The notes beneath the pieces are model-generated. The model searched no databases, was not told the origin of the DNA, and worked only from the letters and a program-made list of their open reading frames with translations. Position numbers and translations under genes: made by a program. Shown here in pieces: positions 50,109-59,534 of a DNA stretch of 64,000 nucleotides. Numbering within the stretch: position 1 is the stretch's first letter; each line of letters opens with the position of its first letter. Source of the stretch: an uncultured Anaerolineae bacterium (GTDB lineage Bacteria > Chloroflexota > Anaerolineae > JACIWP01); the NCBI GenBank assembly GCA_938049385.1, contig CALIBQ010000007.1:50596-114595 (forward strand), in the 5' to 3' direction.

Positions 50109-51740
50109 TCATCCTCCTGTCGCAACCGGGTTCGTCCTCTGGTAGAGCGTTACATCATCCATGGTCAGGATGGGCACGGCATGGGCACGGATGTGTGCCA
50201 AAGTGGCCGGCGCCCACTGCCGCTCTGCCCGCCGATCAATCACCACATAGCGCGCCTCATTGAACGCACCCAGCACATCCGCCTGCGCCGGTGGCAGATG
50301 GAAGATGGATGTGGTCAGGTCGCCGTTGCCGTGCGGGTCCTTGGCCAGCCGGCGCCGCAGTTCCAAAATATCCTTCCATCCCATCTCTGCCAGCCCCATG
50401 TTCTGATATAACATGCCCCCATAGCTGTCAGCCAAATACGGCGTACCGCCGGCCCTGGCCAGGGGCCGCGACGCCAGCATGCCGTACAGCGGGTCGGTCG
50501 CCAGCACCGCATCCGCCGGCGCGGCATGCTCAGCCAGATAGCGCGCCACTTCAGCGAAGGCCGGCTTATGGAACCTCAGCCAGATGCGCGTGGAATCGAA
50601 CTGCACCGCGAAATGGCCGAAGCAGATGCCCCAGCCCACGAACAGCGCCAGGGTCAGCGGCCCGATGGCCGCCAGCAGACGCCCCTCGCGCTCCCGCAGT
50701 CTTTCCCCCACGCCGGCCAGCGTCCCCCCGGCCAGCAGGGCCAGCGGGACGGCCAACTGCGGGTAATAGGTGCCCCAGTAGGAGCGGCTGGCAGTGATGA
50801 GCACCATCACCCCGCCGGCCCATAGGGCGATGGTGAGCCAGCCGACGAATGAGCGCCGGTGCCAGCTCTGCCACAGCGCGATGGGCAGTCCCAACCCCCA
50901 CAGCCGCAGGGTCAGCCACGAATAGGGGTAGCCCCAAATTTCGTGCAGGCGCGCCGGCACGGCGATCACCCCGTCCGGCGGCCGCACCACTTGAAACACG
51001 TACACCTGTTTCAGGAACTGTTCCAGACACAGGAACAGAAAGGGGCCGGCGATGAGCAGGCCGGCGGCTATACCGCCGCCTATCAGTGGCGGTAGTTCTT
51101 TCCACCGCCGGCGGATGATGCTGACGGCGGCCAGCAGGAGCGGCACGATGGCGCCCGGGCTTTTGATCATCACCGCCGCGGCGCTGGATGCGCCGGCGAG
51201 CACCAGCCAGCGGCGGCTGGAGCCTTCCCGCAGTACTGCCTCCAGGTATGCCCAGACCGCCAGCGCCGAGAACAAGTTCATGGGTGTCTCCAGCATGGCG
51301 CGGCGGTCCTGCCCGATGACGATGCCGTCCACAGCCAGCACCGCCGCCGCCAGCAGGCCGGCAGGCCGGCCTCCCAGCCGCCGGCCGATGCCGTAGACCA
51401 GCAGTATCGTCAGCAGTCCATAGGCTACGGTGGCATAGCGCAGGGCCATGAACCCTTCCAGACTGCCCCACGGCCGGTACCGCAGTCCCAACACCGCCGC
51501 CATGAGATACAGCCCCGCCGGCGGCAGGGTGGCGAAGAAATCGCGATAGGGCAGTTGGCCCTGCAGGAACAACTGGGCGCTGAAGGCGTACGCGCCCTCG
51601 TCGGTGTCGGGCGCATAGAGCACGCCGGCCGCCGGCGGCGTCAGCTCCCACAGCCGCAGGTATCCCCCAACGGCCAGGATGGCCGCCAGCAGGATCATGC
51701 TTGTCCATGTCTGCCAACGTTCGGCCGGCCGCTCTCTCAT
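50109..51740 (-). CDS. GT-C (ArnT/PMT-like) integral membrane glycosyltransferase-like protein
   Basis: 543 aa, about 11 helices. First loop: APDTDEGAYAFSAQLFLQGQ then YRDFFATLPPAGLYLMA, the DE and P-P-hydrophobic pattern of the family; a soluble C-terminal part follows. It overlaps the HemK-like methyltransferase stop region by 4 bp (51737-51740). Acts outside the membrane on a polyprenyl-phosphate donor (family knowledge). Confidence 0.8.
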   Translation of the reverse strand: MRERPAERWQTWTSMILLAAILAVGGYLRLWELTPPAAGVLYAPDTDEGAYAFSAQLFLQGQLPYRDFFATLPPAGLYLMAAVLGLRYRPWGSLEGFMALRYATVAYGLLTILLVYGIGRRLGGRPAGLLAAAVLAVDGIVIGQDRRAMLETPMNLFSALAVWAYLEAVLREGSSRRWLVLAGASSAAAVMIKSPGAIVPLLLAAVSIIRRRWKELPPLIGGGIAAGLLIAGPFLFLCLEQFLKQVYVFQVVRPPDGVIAVPARLHEIWGYPYSWLTLRLWGLGLPIALWQSWHRRSFVGWLTIALWAGGVMVLITASRSYWGTYYPQLAVPLALLAGGTLAGVGERLREREGRLLAAIGPLTLALFVGWGICFGHFAVQFDSTRIWLRFHKPAFAEVARYLAEHAAPADAVLATDPLYGMLASRPLARAGGTPYLADSYGGMLYQNMGLAEMGWKDILELRRRLAKDPHGNGDLTTSIFHLPPAQADVLGAFNEARYVVIDRRAERQWAPATLAHIRAHAVPILTMDDVTLYQRTNPVATGG

Positions 51741-52366
51741 ACATCCCGCTCCCCGGATGGTCGGAACACCGCAATCTGCTCGGCCGGCAGGCTGGGAATG
51801 TCAATGCGCCGGCAAACGCGCCAGGCCGGCAGAAGCGTTTCCAGCGCGTCCAGCTCAGCCCGCGTGGCCTCCAGCACCACACAGCCACCCGGCCGCAGAT
51901 AGCCCTTTGCCTGCTCCATGAAGCGCACCAGAAAATCCATCCGGGAGCCCTGGAGCCAGCGGTCGAAGACCCGCATCAGCAGGTCAGCGATACAGCGGTG
52001 CCGGCGCAGGAAGCTGGTGACCCAGCGGGTTAGCTCCGTCTCGCGCGGGTTCATGGGCGGATTGAAGGCGATGACGTCGAATTTCCCCTGCACTGCCGAG
52101 AAGAGGTCGGAGCGGTACAGGCGCACCGGCACGCTGTTGCGGCGGATGTTCTCGCCGGCCAACCCCAGTGCCCGCTCGCTGACATCGGTGGCCTCCACCT
52201 CCAGACCCCGCCGAGCCAGGTAGATGGCGACGTAGCCGGTGCCCGTGCCCATGTCCAGGGCGCGCCCGCCGGCCGGCGCCTCCTCAGCGCTCACGCGCGC
52301 CAGTATCTGCGTATCCTCTTCCGCGCTGCACACCCCCAGCGCATTGTGAATGACAATATCCTCCAT
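51737..52366 (-). CDS. HemK/RsmC-like SAM methyltransferase
   Basis: 209 aa. ALDMGTGTGYVAIYLA (motif I) and DVIAFNPPMNPRETE, the NPP(F/Y/M) signature of the HemK/RsmC/RlmA group, which usually N-methylate planar amides or bases. That signature sets it apart from the other methyltransferases here. The start is the ATG at 52366, four bases after the upstream stop; the open frame above it is a shadow of the GT-C gene. The target could be a small molecule or an amino sugar. Confidence 0.75.
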   Translation of the reverse strand: MEDIVIHNALGVCSAEEDTQILARVSAEEAPAGGRALDMGTGTGYVAIYLARRGLEVEATDVSERALGLAGENIRRNSVPVRLYRSDLFSAVQGKFDVIAFNPPMNPRETELTRWVTSFLRRHRCIADLLMRVFDRWLQGSRMDFLVRFMEQAKGYLRPGGCVVLEATRAELDALETLLPAWRVCRRIDIPSLPAEQIAVFRPSGERDV

Positions 52367-52370
52367 CGAA

Positions 52371-54029
52371 TCACTTTCCCAGCCGAAAGATGACAATGCG
52401 TGCCCCTTCGTCCTCCAGCTCGGCCAGCCGGTGCAGTCCGGGCATCTCCTGCACGTCCAGCAGGTCCGCCAACTGCGGACGCAGACTGCGCGTCTCCCGC
52501 TCGTCCAGCACGAAATAGTCGGCGCCGTGCGCGTAAGCATAGGCCAGCACGTCCGGGATGGGAGCGTTAGGCGTCGGCACCCAAGCGGCGCCGGCGTGGA
52601 AGGCAACGGCCGGATAGCGCGCCATGACGGTATCCCCGGGCTGGATATGTTCGGCCAGCCACAGGCCGGCGGCGCGATGGGCCGGCCGGAACGATCCGGG
52701 GCTGGTGGTGGCCGCCGCACGCGGCATCATCCACAACGAGACCGCCGCCAGCAGGACGGTCAGGATAATGGACAGCCCTGTGCGCCATGTCGTGCTGGCC
52801 GGCCCTTTCCGCCACCAGCCGGCCAATGTCTCTCCCGCCCACTGTGCCCAGCGGTCCACGCCGTGCGCCGTCCAGATAATGAGCAGGGGCAGGACGGAAC
52901 CGATATAGCGCTCCTGCACGAAGAAGAAGATAAAGCTCAGTGCCGGCGCGAAGGACGCTATCAGCAGGAGCTCTCCTTTGGCCCGGCGCGTATCCCAGGC
53001 TGTCCCAAACAGCCCCAACGTCAGGAAGGGCACCAGCCACATCGGGAACATGCGCCAGGTGAACAAGGTGCCGAGAAAATCTCGGCTGTTGTGATACACC
53101 AAGCGGACGAAGGCCGGCGGGTCAGAGCGGATATGGTCCAGCATGCTGAAAGAAGCCATGGCCGGCGAGAAGAAGTACACCTCGCCGCTGGCCCGGTCCA
53201 ACCCCCAGGTCGCCTGGTCGAAGCCGGCGACATCGCCGTAGGCCAGGCTGATGCAGGTGATATAGGTCATGCCGGCCTGCCCGCTGATCATCCAGCGGCC
53301 GGTCTGCAGGCGCAGGTACAGCCAGTACGGGAAGGCCAGCGCCAGGAACACGCCGCACATGGCCAGCAGGCGCGGCCACACAGCGCGGGAGAACAGCCGG
53401 CGCTCGAACAAGCGGATGAGCGCCAGTGCGCCGCCCACTGCGGCGATAAAGGCGATGCCCTCGCCGCGCGTCAGATAGGCCAGGGCGAAGAGCGCGCCGG
53501 CGGCGATGTGCGCCGTCCATCCGCCGTCACGCAGGGCGCGCAGGGCGGCGTACAGGCCGGCATAGGCGGCCAGGAAATAGAGCGGCTCGGTCATGGTGCC
53601 CCAGTACAGCTCCGCCGCCGTCAGCGCCGGATAGACCGCCAGCAAGACCCCGGCGATGACAGCCGTGCGCCGGTCGTACATCTCCTTTGCCAGCCCGTAG
53701 ATGGGCAGGACCAGCGCCGCCCCGAACAGGATGTAGCACAGCCGGCTGGCCAGCTCCAGGTTGCGCAGGACGAGATACAGTCCAGCGATGACCAGCGGAT
53801 ACAGCGGCATTAGATAGATGTCCGGCCGGCCGTTGAAAAAGGTGTAGCCGCGGCCGGTCGCCAGGTGATAGCCGTCCCAGAGGTAGAACGGCTCATCGCC
53901 CCAGACCACCCGCGTCGGGCTGGCGATGGCGGCGCGCAGGACCAGCGCGGCGACCGCGATCGCCGCCGGCACCAGCCACTCGCCGGCTAGTCTGCGCCAA
54001 TTACCTTTGCTCCGCATGCTCGACCTCAT
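52371..54029 (-). CDS. GT-C (ArnT/PMT-like) integral membrane glycosyltransferase-like protein
   Basis: 552 aa, about 11 helices, soluble C-terminus. First loop: VWGDEPFYLWDGYHLATG with the DE motif, then PLYPLVIAGLYLVLRNLELASRLC, which aligns with the tandem pair at 43724-47060 but is clearly diverged. The C-terminal VMARYPAVAFHAGAAWVPTP matches their MSRGAIxAI...FWVPFP block. Two possible ATGs (54029, 54017), both inside the DUF2304 gene's 3' end. Confidence 0.8.
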   Translation of the reverse strand: MRSSMRSKGNWRRLAGEWLVPAAIAVAALVLRAAIASPTRVVWGDEPFYLWDGYHLATGRGYTFFNGRPDIYLMPLYPLVIAGLYLVLRNLELASRLCYILFGAALVLPIYGLAKEMYDRRTAVIAGVLLAVYPALTAAELYWGTMTEPLYFLAAYAGLYAALRALRDGGWTAHIAAGALFALAYLTRGEGIAFIAAVGGALALIRLFERRLFSRAVWPRLLAMCGVFLALAFPYWLYLRLQTGRWMISGQAGMTYITCISLAYGDVAGFDQATWGLDRASGEVYFFSPAMASFSMLDHIRSDPPAFVRLVYHNSRDFLGTLFTWRMFPMWLVPFLTLGLFGTAWDTRRAKGELLLIASFAPALSFIFFFVQERYIGSVLPLLIIWTAHGVDRWAQWAGETLAGWWRKGPASTTWRTGLSIILTVLLAAVSLWMMPRAAATTSPGSFRPAHRAAGLWLAEHIQPGDTVMARYPAVAFHAGAAWVPTPNAPIPDVLAYAYAHGADYFVLDERETRSLRPQLADLLDVQEMPGLHRLAELEDEGARIVIFRLGK

Positions 54030-54390
54030 CGGACGCGCCCTGTTGTCGTATGGTCTCCAGCTCGTGGCGCAGAAGAGCGATCTCCTGCGCCAGCACCTTG
54101 ATCTGGTCGCTGAAGCGTGAGATGCGCAGGGAAAACTGGAACAGGATGCCCAGCAGGCACACTACCGCAATGGTGAAGATGAGCGCCGGCGGGTACTCGA
54201 TGCCGACAGCATAGGCCAGCTTGTCCAGCAGGTCCACCAATCCCAGCGGCGCCAGCACCATCAGCACCGCCGCGCCCAGCCACAGCAGGGCAAACTCCTC
54301 TTTCAGCCGGCGCGTGCGCACCAAGTTCACTACCAGGAACAGGATGATGACGCCGCCGGCCAGCAGGAAAACCCGCGTCTCCAGATGCAT
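54001..54390 (-). CDS. DUF2304 family membrane protein
   Basis: A 129-aa small membrane protein with three hydrophobic segments (about 6-24, 37-58, 69-88) and a coiled-coil tail with ISRFSDQIKVLAQEIALLRHELE. It matches the DUF2304 pattern, whose members commonly lie next to GT2 polyprenyl-phosphate-sugar synthases. It may anchor or regulate such an enzyme; the likeliest partner here is the GT2 at 49257-50102. Function not established. Confidence 0.8.
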   Translation of the reverse strand: MHLETRVFLLAGGVIILFLVVNLVRTRRLKEEFALLWLGAAVLMVLAPLGLVDLLDKLAYAVGIEYPPALIFTIAVVCLLGILFQFSLRISRFSDQIKVLAQEIALLRHELETIRQQGASDEVEHAEQR

Positions 54391-54399
54391 ACTCCCTCC

Positions 54400-55260
54400 T
54401 TACCCTTCCAGCCAGCCCGCATGCGCCAGGACGACGCGCATGGGGGCAAAGCGAAAGCGCTCCAACAGCCGGCGCAGTCGGCCCAGCGCGCCGGCGGTGT
54501 TCCCATAGGTCGCCAGGGCCAGGTGCGGCGGCATGGGAAGGCGCGGCGTGCCGGCGTATGTCTCCCAGGGATGGACGTACAGCACCGCCGGCCGGGTGCG
54601 GGAAACACGCTCCCAGCACCATGTGAACAGCGGCCAGGGGAACAGGCGCAGGTACGTGCCGCCGCTGACCGGCACGCGCCGGCTCCCAAGCTCACAGACC
54701 GTCATCGGGAACTCCACCAGCCGGCCCTGCGCATCATCCTGGTCCACGGCGGATGCGCTGATGCGGTACGGCGCCAGCGGCGCCGCCGGCACGCCGTACA
54801 GCGGCGTGCGCATAGGAAAGATGCTGGAATCGTAGCGGTAGCCGTGCTCCGCCAGCACATCCAGCGCCCAGGCCGTGCGCGCCTCCAGCGAAAAGGTGGG
54901 GGCGCGAAAGCCGATAACATCCGCCGCATCCCCCAGGATGTCGTCCATCAGCCGGCGAAACTGCACCAGCTCTGCCGAGAACTCCATCGGCGTCAGCTCC
55001 CATAGGGGGCGGTGCGAGTACCCATGACAAGCGATCTCGTGGCCGGCCGCGGCGATCTCCCGCATCAGCTCCGGGTGCCGCTCCGCCACCTCCCCGACGA
55101 TGAAGAATGTGGCCTGCACGCCGTGCGCCTTCAGCAGGGCCAGTATGGGCTGGAGCGCCGCCGGCGCCTGGTCCATGCGCTCGGCCGGCGGCACTTTATC
55201 CCGCACCAGCTCGGCGTGATACCACTCCTCCAGGTCAATCGTCAGGGCATGCAGACGCAT
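54400..55260 (-). CDS. XrtA/DUF3473-type polysaccharide deacetylase
   Basis: A 286-aa NodB-fold deacetylase. Seen: LTIDLEEWYHAEL (catalytic Asp and metal ligand), HEIACHGYSHRPLWEL (HxxxH metal motif), FRAPTFSLE and LYVHPWETYAG; the EEW(Y/F)H and HPWE features are those of the exosortase-associated (XrtA/PEP-CTERM) deacetylase group. The start is the ATG at 55260. It removes N-acetyl groups from amino sugars of the exported polymer. No exosortase or PEP-CTERM protein is visible in the window. Confidence 0.85.
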   Translation of the reverse strand: MRLHALTIDLEEWYHAELVRDKVPPAERMDQAPAALQPILALLKAHGVQATFFIVGEVAERHPELMREIAAAGHEIACHGYSHRPLWELTPMEFSAELVQFRRLMDDILGDAADVIGFRAPTFSLEARTAWALDVLAEHGYRYDSSIFPMRTPLYGVPAAPLAPYRISASAVDQDDAQGRLVEFPMTVCELGSRRVPVSGGTYLRLFPWPLFTWCWERVSRTRPAVLYVHPWETYAGTPRLPMPPHLALATYGNTAGALGRLRRLLERFRFAPMRVVLAHAGWLEG

Positions 55261-55273
55261 ATCCCCATCCGGC

Positions 55274-56161
55274 TCACTTGTACAGCTCGATGACGGTGTT
55301 CCAACAGTAGCGCCGCATGAACGGCAGGACGCGGAACAGCCGCTCGTCCATACGCTGGAGCCGCTGGAACGCCGGCGCATAGCGCTCCGCCTCCACCACG
55401 ATCTTCTTCCAGTAGCGCACCTTGCTGGGGTGCGCCCGCTCCCCGAAGAAGAACCACAGGAAAATGCCCAGCGTCAGGAGCTGGAACTCCGTATGTTCCA
55501 CCCGGGCGAAATAGCGCCGCATGGCGGCGATCTTGGGATAGGTCAGCGGCTCCTCGAAAGGCGTGCGCACCACGCTGGCCAGCCGGCGGTACACCTCGAT
55601 GACCGGGTTGTGGCCCAGCGGCTCGGTGAAGATGGCCATGCCCCCTGGCTTCAGCACACGGGCGATCTCCGGGATGGAGCGCTCCAGGTTGGTATGATGC
55701 AGGACATCGCGCCCATAGATGACGTCGAAATAATCGTCTGGGAATGCCAGCGCCTCCGCCGGCATACAGTGGGTAGTAACACGCTCCGATATAGCATAGC
55801 GCTCCGCCAGCCGCTGGGCCACTTCCAGCATGCCCGGGGAGATGTCCACCGCCGCCACGCGGGCGCCGGCCAGTGCCAGCCCTACGCTGGACTCCCCGGG
55901 ACCGCATCCCAGGTCCATGACCAGCTTTCCACGCAAATCCCCCAGGCGCCGGCGGGAAAACACGTTCTCCGGCGTCGTCGGACAGGAGAACAGGCGCTCC
56001 GGGTCCAGCGAGTCCAGGTCAATCTCGTGGGCCCACTGGTCATGAAACTGGCTCTCGTAGGCCAGACGCTCGCTGTTGGGGACCCGGCCGGCCAGCCCTT
56101 CCTCCGCCAGCGGCACCGCCGGCGTTTCTTCCACCGCCTGGGGCGTTATTTCCGCGACCAT
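55274..56161 (-). CDS. Class I SAM-dependent methyltransferase
   Basis: 295 aa. After an N-terminal ~75 residues comes VMDLGCGPGESSVGLALAG (motif I), AVDISPGMLEVAQRLAER, VIYGRDVLHHTNLERSI and VLKPGGMAIFTEPLGHNP, a UbiE-like layout. The C-terminal helical part (FFGERAHPSK and onwards) is aromatic-rich. Overlaps the next gene by 16 bp. Likely O-methylation of a lipid- or sugar-linked acceptor. Confidence 0.8.
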   Translation of the reverse strand: MVAEITPQAVEETPAVPLAEEGLAGRVPNSERLAYESQFHDQWAHEIDLDSLDPERLFSCPTTPENVFSRRRLGDLRGKLVMDLGCGPGESSVGLALAGARVAAVDISPGMLEVAQRLAERYAISERVTTHCMPAEALAFPDDYFDVIYGRDVLHHTNLERSIPEIARVLKPGGMAIFTEPLGHNPVIEVYRRLASVVRTPFEEPLTYPKIAAMRRYFARVEHTEFQLLTLGIFLWFFFGERAHPSKVRYWKKIVVEAERYAPAFQRLQRMDERLFRVLPFMRRYCWNTVIELYK

Positions 56162-58068
56162 AAGACGTATTCTCCAATCTGTATGTCAGGTTGATAATGG
56201 GCCTCGATAAAGGCCGCCACCTCGGGATAGGACTGCGCGAACGAAGCGTAGCCGAAGACCGGTTCCTGCGTCTGCCGGCTGATCACCAGCGCCGGCCGGC
56301 GCTCCGCCAGGTCCCCCACCAGCTTCTCCACCTCCTCCTGCGTCAGGAAAGAGGGCCAGAAATAATCGTGACGAGTAGGATTATGCCGGCCCGTCAGGAA
56401 ATAGAAAAAGGCACCGCTGGTATCGAAGATGGTATCATCGGGCGAGGTGCGGGCCGCGATGGCGCCGGCCGTTTCCCGCAGTGGGCGGGCGGCGTCGGAA
56501 CGCACATACACATCGGCCCGCTCCGCGTCCAGCAGTTCATAGTCCACCCGCACCAGGCCCTGGTCGAAGCGGTAGAAGTGCCCGATAATGGGATACAACT
56601 GTAGGGCCACCAGCGCCGCCGGCGCCAGGGCCAGCGCCGGCCCTGCCCACCGCCGGCATGTCCCCGGCGCCTTCTCCCGCCAGGCCAGCCAACAGCGATA
56701 TCCCAGCCAGGCCAGCCCGATGAAGGCCGGCTGAATCGACCAAAGCAGGTGATTGGCATCAGCAAAGGGATAGACCTGAAGCATGTTCCAGGCACCGTAG
56801 GTCAGCAGAAGCGCCAGCCAGGGTGCTTCCCCGGCATCCAGCCGGCCCCACACCAGTGCCGCCCACAGCCCCAGGCTCACCATCGCCGGCAGGTACAAGC
56901 GCATGCCGGCCCAGCCCTGCAGGCCGGCGCGCAGTATCCCCTGGAGCGTCCAATCCCCGTCCCAAGGGATGAACCACAGCAGGGCGCCGGCCAGCCCGTA
57001 CAGCGCGAAAGCCCAACCCGGCAGGCGCCGCGCCTTCCAGCCGGCCAGCGCGCCCAGGCCGGCCCAGGCCAGCATGGTCCAGCCGTTGGGCTTCGGGGGC
57101 CGCACTGCCGCCTGCATCAGTGCACTGCGCCGCCATGGTCCCAGAAAGGTCTGCTCCAGGAAAAGGAGCCAGCCGGTATGCATCACGGTCGGAATGACCC
57201 AAGCCAACGTGACCAGCGTAGCCCCAACTGCCAGCCAGAGCAGTTCCTGCCAGAAAGGTGCGGCGCCCCTTTGCAGATTCAGCGCCGGCCGCTCCATCCA
57301 CACGACCAGCGATGCCAGCAGGAGCGGCAGGCCGAACACGATCAGGTTGGCCGGCGTAGGATGGCCGGCCAGCATGACGCCGCCGATTAACAAGCAGATG
57401 AAGGTGAAGATACCCTCGGCAGAAAGGACTCGCCGGCGCCAATTTTCCCTGCCTCGGCCGGCGGCATTCCGCCAGGCCAGGAACAGCGCTAACCCGATCC
57501 ATTGATAGGCGCCCTGGGTCAGCTTGAACATGGCGGAGAGGCCGCACAGCGCGCCGGCCAGCGCCAGCCAGGCCGGATGCGGCCGGCGCTGATAGCGCCA
57601 GACCGCGCCGACCGCCAGCAGTCCGAGCACCACACACTCCCATGAGGGGAAGGCGATGTTCAAATAGGGCACGTTCCAGGTCAGGCACAACGCGTAGGCA
57701 GTGAGGGCCGCGCCGGCCGGCAATACAGCCCGCGCCAACAGGTAGACGCTCACAGCAATGCCGGCGCCAATGAAGGCCAACCCTGTCCGCAGAACCGACA
57801 GGCGCACCCCGAACAGCCGGAAGAGCGTCCCGTTCCATATCACCATGCCTGGCGGATAGTTGTCCGTGGCGAAATCCCGGTAAAACATCTGACCAATCAG
57901 CCAGCGCAAGGGCTGATAGGCCTGATGCCCTTCGTCGGCTATGATCCACCCCTCGGTCATATCCCACAGGTTATAGCGGTGGAACGGCAGGAGAAGCGCC
58001 AGCGCTATGAGAAACAGTGCCAGACCCTCCAGCCAGGGGCGGTGCGCGGACAGCCGCCGGCCGCTCAT
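56146..58068 (-). CDS. GT-C integral membrane glycosyltransferase-like protein
   Basis: 640 aa, about 12 helices. First loop: TEGWIIADEGHQAYQPLRW then MFYRDFATDNYPPGMVIWN, with the DE motif and a YPPG motif close to the GT39/GT83 pattern. A soluble C-terminal region follows (RTSPDDTIFDTSGAFFYFLTG). The start is the ATG at 58068 (4-bp overlap with the next gene); the 200-residue open frame upstream is Gly/Arg-rich shadow of the neighbour. Confidence 0.75.
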   Translation of the reverse strand: MSGRRLSAHRPWLEGLALFLIALALLLPFHRYNLWDMTEGWIIADEGHQAYQPLRWLIGQMFYRDFATDNYPPGMVIWNGTLFRLFGVRLSVLRTGLAFIGAGIAVSVYLLARAVLPAGAALTAYALCLTWNVPYLNIAFPSWECVVLGLLAVGAVWRYQRRPHPAWLALAGALCGLSAMFKLTQGAYQWIGLALFLAWRNAAGRGRENWRRRVLSAEGIFTFICLLIGGVMLAGHPTPANLIVFGLPLLLASLVVWMERPALNLQRGAAPFWQELLWLAVGATLVTLAWVIPTVMHTGWLLFLEQTFLGPWRRSALMQAAVRPPKPNGWTMLAWAGLGALAGWKARRLPGWAFALYGLAGALLWFIPWDGDWTLQGILRAGLQGWAGMRLYLPAMVSLGLWAALVWGRLDAGEAPWLALLLTYGAWNMLQVYPFADANHLLWSIQPAFIGLAWLGYRCWLAWREKAPGTCRRWAGPALALAPAALVALQLYPIIGHFYRFDQGLVRVDYELLDAERADVYVRSDAARPLRETAGAIAARTSPDDTIFDTSGAFFYFLTGRHNPTRHDYFWPSFLTQEEVEKLVGDLAERRPALVISRQTQEPVFGYASFAQSYPEVAAFIEAHYQPDIQIGEYVLWSRK

Positions 58069-59534
58069 ACTCCATCTCCCGCCGGCGCGCGACAAACTCG
58101 GAACAGGCCAGCCGCCAGCACCGCCAGCACCAGCGCCAGCGGCAGAAGGCTCCCCAGCCCCTTCAGTCCCAGCACCATGCCCAGGTTCGCCGCGATCTGC
58201 CCCTGCCGCAACATGGGCAGGGCATATTCTATCAGTGGGAAGCGGTACATCTCCGGCGGGTAGAACTTCAGCGATGTGACGGTCTGCGCCCATACGCCGA
58301 AGATGGACAGCGCGCCCAGCGCCGCGAACACCGGCCGGCGCCATCCGCCTCTGGTCAGCCAGACGGCGGCGGCCGGCATCAGGAAGGGCACCGCCGGCGC
58401 GATGTAGCGCGGACCGACCGCGAACCCGCCCCACCAGACCGCCGAGGAGGCGTTGAACAGCACCAGCACTGCGACAACCAGCAGGGATGCCCACCATTCG
58501 GGCCTCTGCTCCTCCCGCCGGCGCCGCCAGACGCCGAATCCCGGGAACGCCGCCAGCAGGGCCGGCGACAGGAAGAACAACCCGCGATAGGGGCTGAAGG
58601 TGATGCCCCACAGCCGCTCCAGGTTCGGCGTCGTCAGGGTCATGAAGCCGGTCTGCACCTCCTCCTGCCACAGCTCCGAATAGGCGTAGCCCATGGGCAG
58701 AGGGGAACCGTAAATGGCCAGGTCATAGCCGGCCAGCAGGGCCGCCGGCAGTGCCGCGCCCAGGATCAACCAGCCGATCATCTTGGGGGAGCGCAGGCGG
58801 TACAGCCCGTACAACCCCAGGACGCCGGCCGGCAGGACCATAGGGTACTCGGTAACCACCGCCCAGCCCAGCAGAAGGCCGGCCAAGCCGGCCCGCCAGG
58901 CGGCTCGCCGGCCCCCCGCCCACCCCCACAGGATATAGAAGGCACCGAACAAGCAGGCCGCCGCCAGCATATGGCCGTAGAGGGCACTGCCGTAGGGGAA
59001 GGCCATCGTGCCCAGGCCGTAGACAGCGGTCAGCAGGGCGCTGGACCCAGCGCCGGCCCCCAGCCGGCGCGCCCCCCGGTACACCAGCAGGCCCAGCAGG
59101 ACGGACGGCAGGCTCACCGCCCCTAATGTCGTAACGTACAACGCCAGGGCGAAGTAGCCGCGCCAGGGGAAGAGGCCGGCCGCTTCCTGCGGCGAGGCCT
59201 GTGCCGAAGCGAGCCGGCCGGCTGTGTTCTCCAGCCAGTCCCCCACACCCGGCAGGCGCGCCATCTGCCGAAAGGCCCAATAGAAAGGCACGCCCAGGAG
59301 CGAGACGCCCGGCGCCTTGTCGCAGTAGTAATGCCCGCCGAAGTGGGCGTAATCGCCGGTGTTCCCGACGTAGTCGTCAATCTCCAGCCGGCCCTGGTCC
59401 ACGATAGCCAGCACCAGGTCCATCCGCCCGTTCTGGTTCCAGTCCACGCGGCGCGGCAGGAAATAGGCGTAGCTGGCGAACAGCAGAAGTGCCAGCAGGA
59501 CCAGGCACCATCGCTCGCGCCTTGCCGCGCTCAT
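58065..59534 (-). CDS. GT-C-like integral membrane protein
   Basis: 489 aa, about 11-12 helices. First loop: RVDWNQNGRMDLVLAIVDQ and LEIDDYVGNTGDYAHFGGHYYCDKAPGVS as two acidic segments, a variant of the GT-C catalytic loop found in a distinct subfamily. No soluble C-terminal domain. Overlaps both neighbours by 4 bp. A glycosyltransferase role is likely but its donor and acceptor are unknown. Confidence 0.7.
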   Translation of the reverse strand: MSAARRERWCLVLLALLLFASYAYFLPRRVDWNQNGRMDLVLAIVDQGRLEIDDYVGNTGDYAHFGGHYYCDKAPGVSLLGVPFYWAFRQMARLPGVGDWLENTAGRLASAQASPQEAAGLFPWRGYFALALYVTTLGAVSLPSVLLGLLVYRGARRLGAGAGSSALLTAVYGLGTMAFPYGSALYGHMLAAACLFGAFYILWGWAGGRRAAWRAGLAGLLLGWAVVTEYPMVLPAGVLGLYGLYRLRSPKMIGWLILGAALPAALLAGYDLAIYGSPLPMGYAYSELWQEEVQTGFMTLTTPNLERLWGITFSPYRGLFFLSPALLAAFPGFGVWRRRREEQRPEWWASLLVVAVLVLFNASSAVWWGGFAVGPRYIAPAVPFLMPAAAVWLTRGGWRRPVFAALGALSIFGVWAQTVTSLKFYPPEMYRFPLIEYALPMLRQGQIAANLGMVLGLKGLGSLLPLALVLAVLAAGLFRVCRAPAGDGV

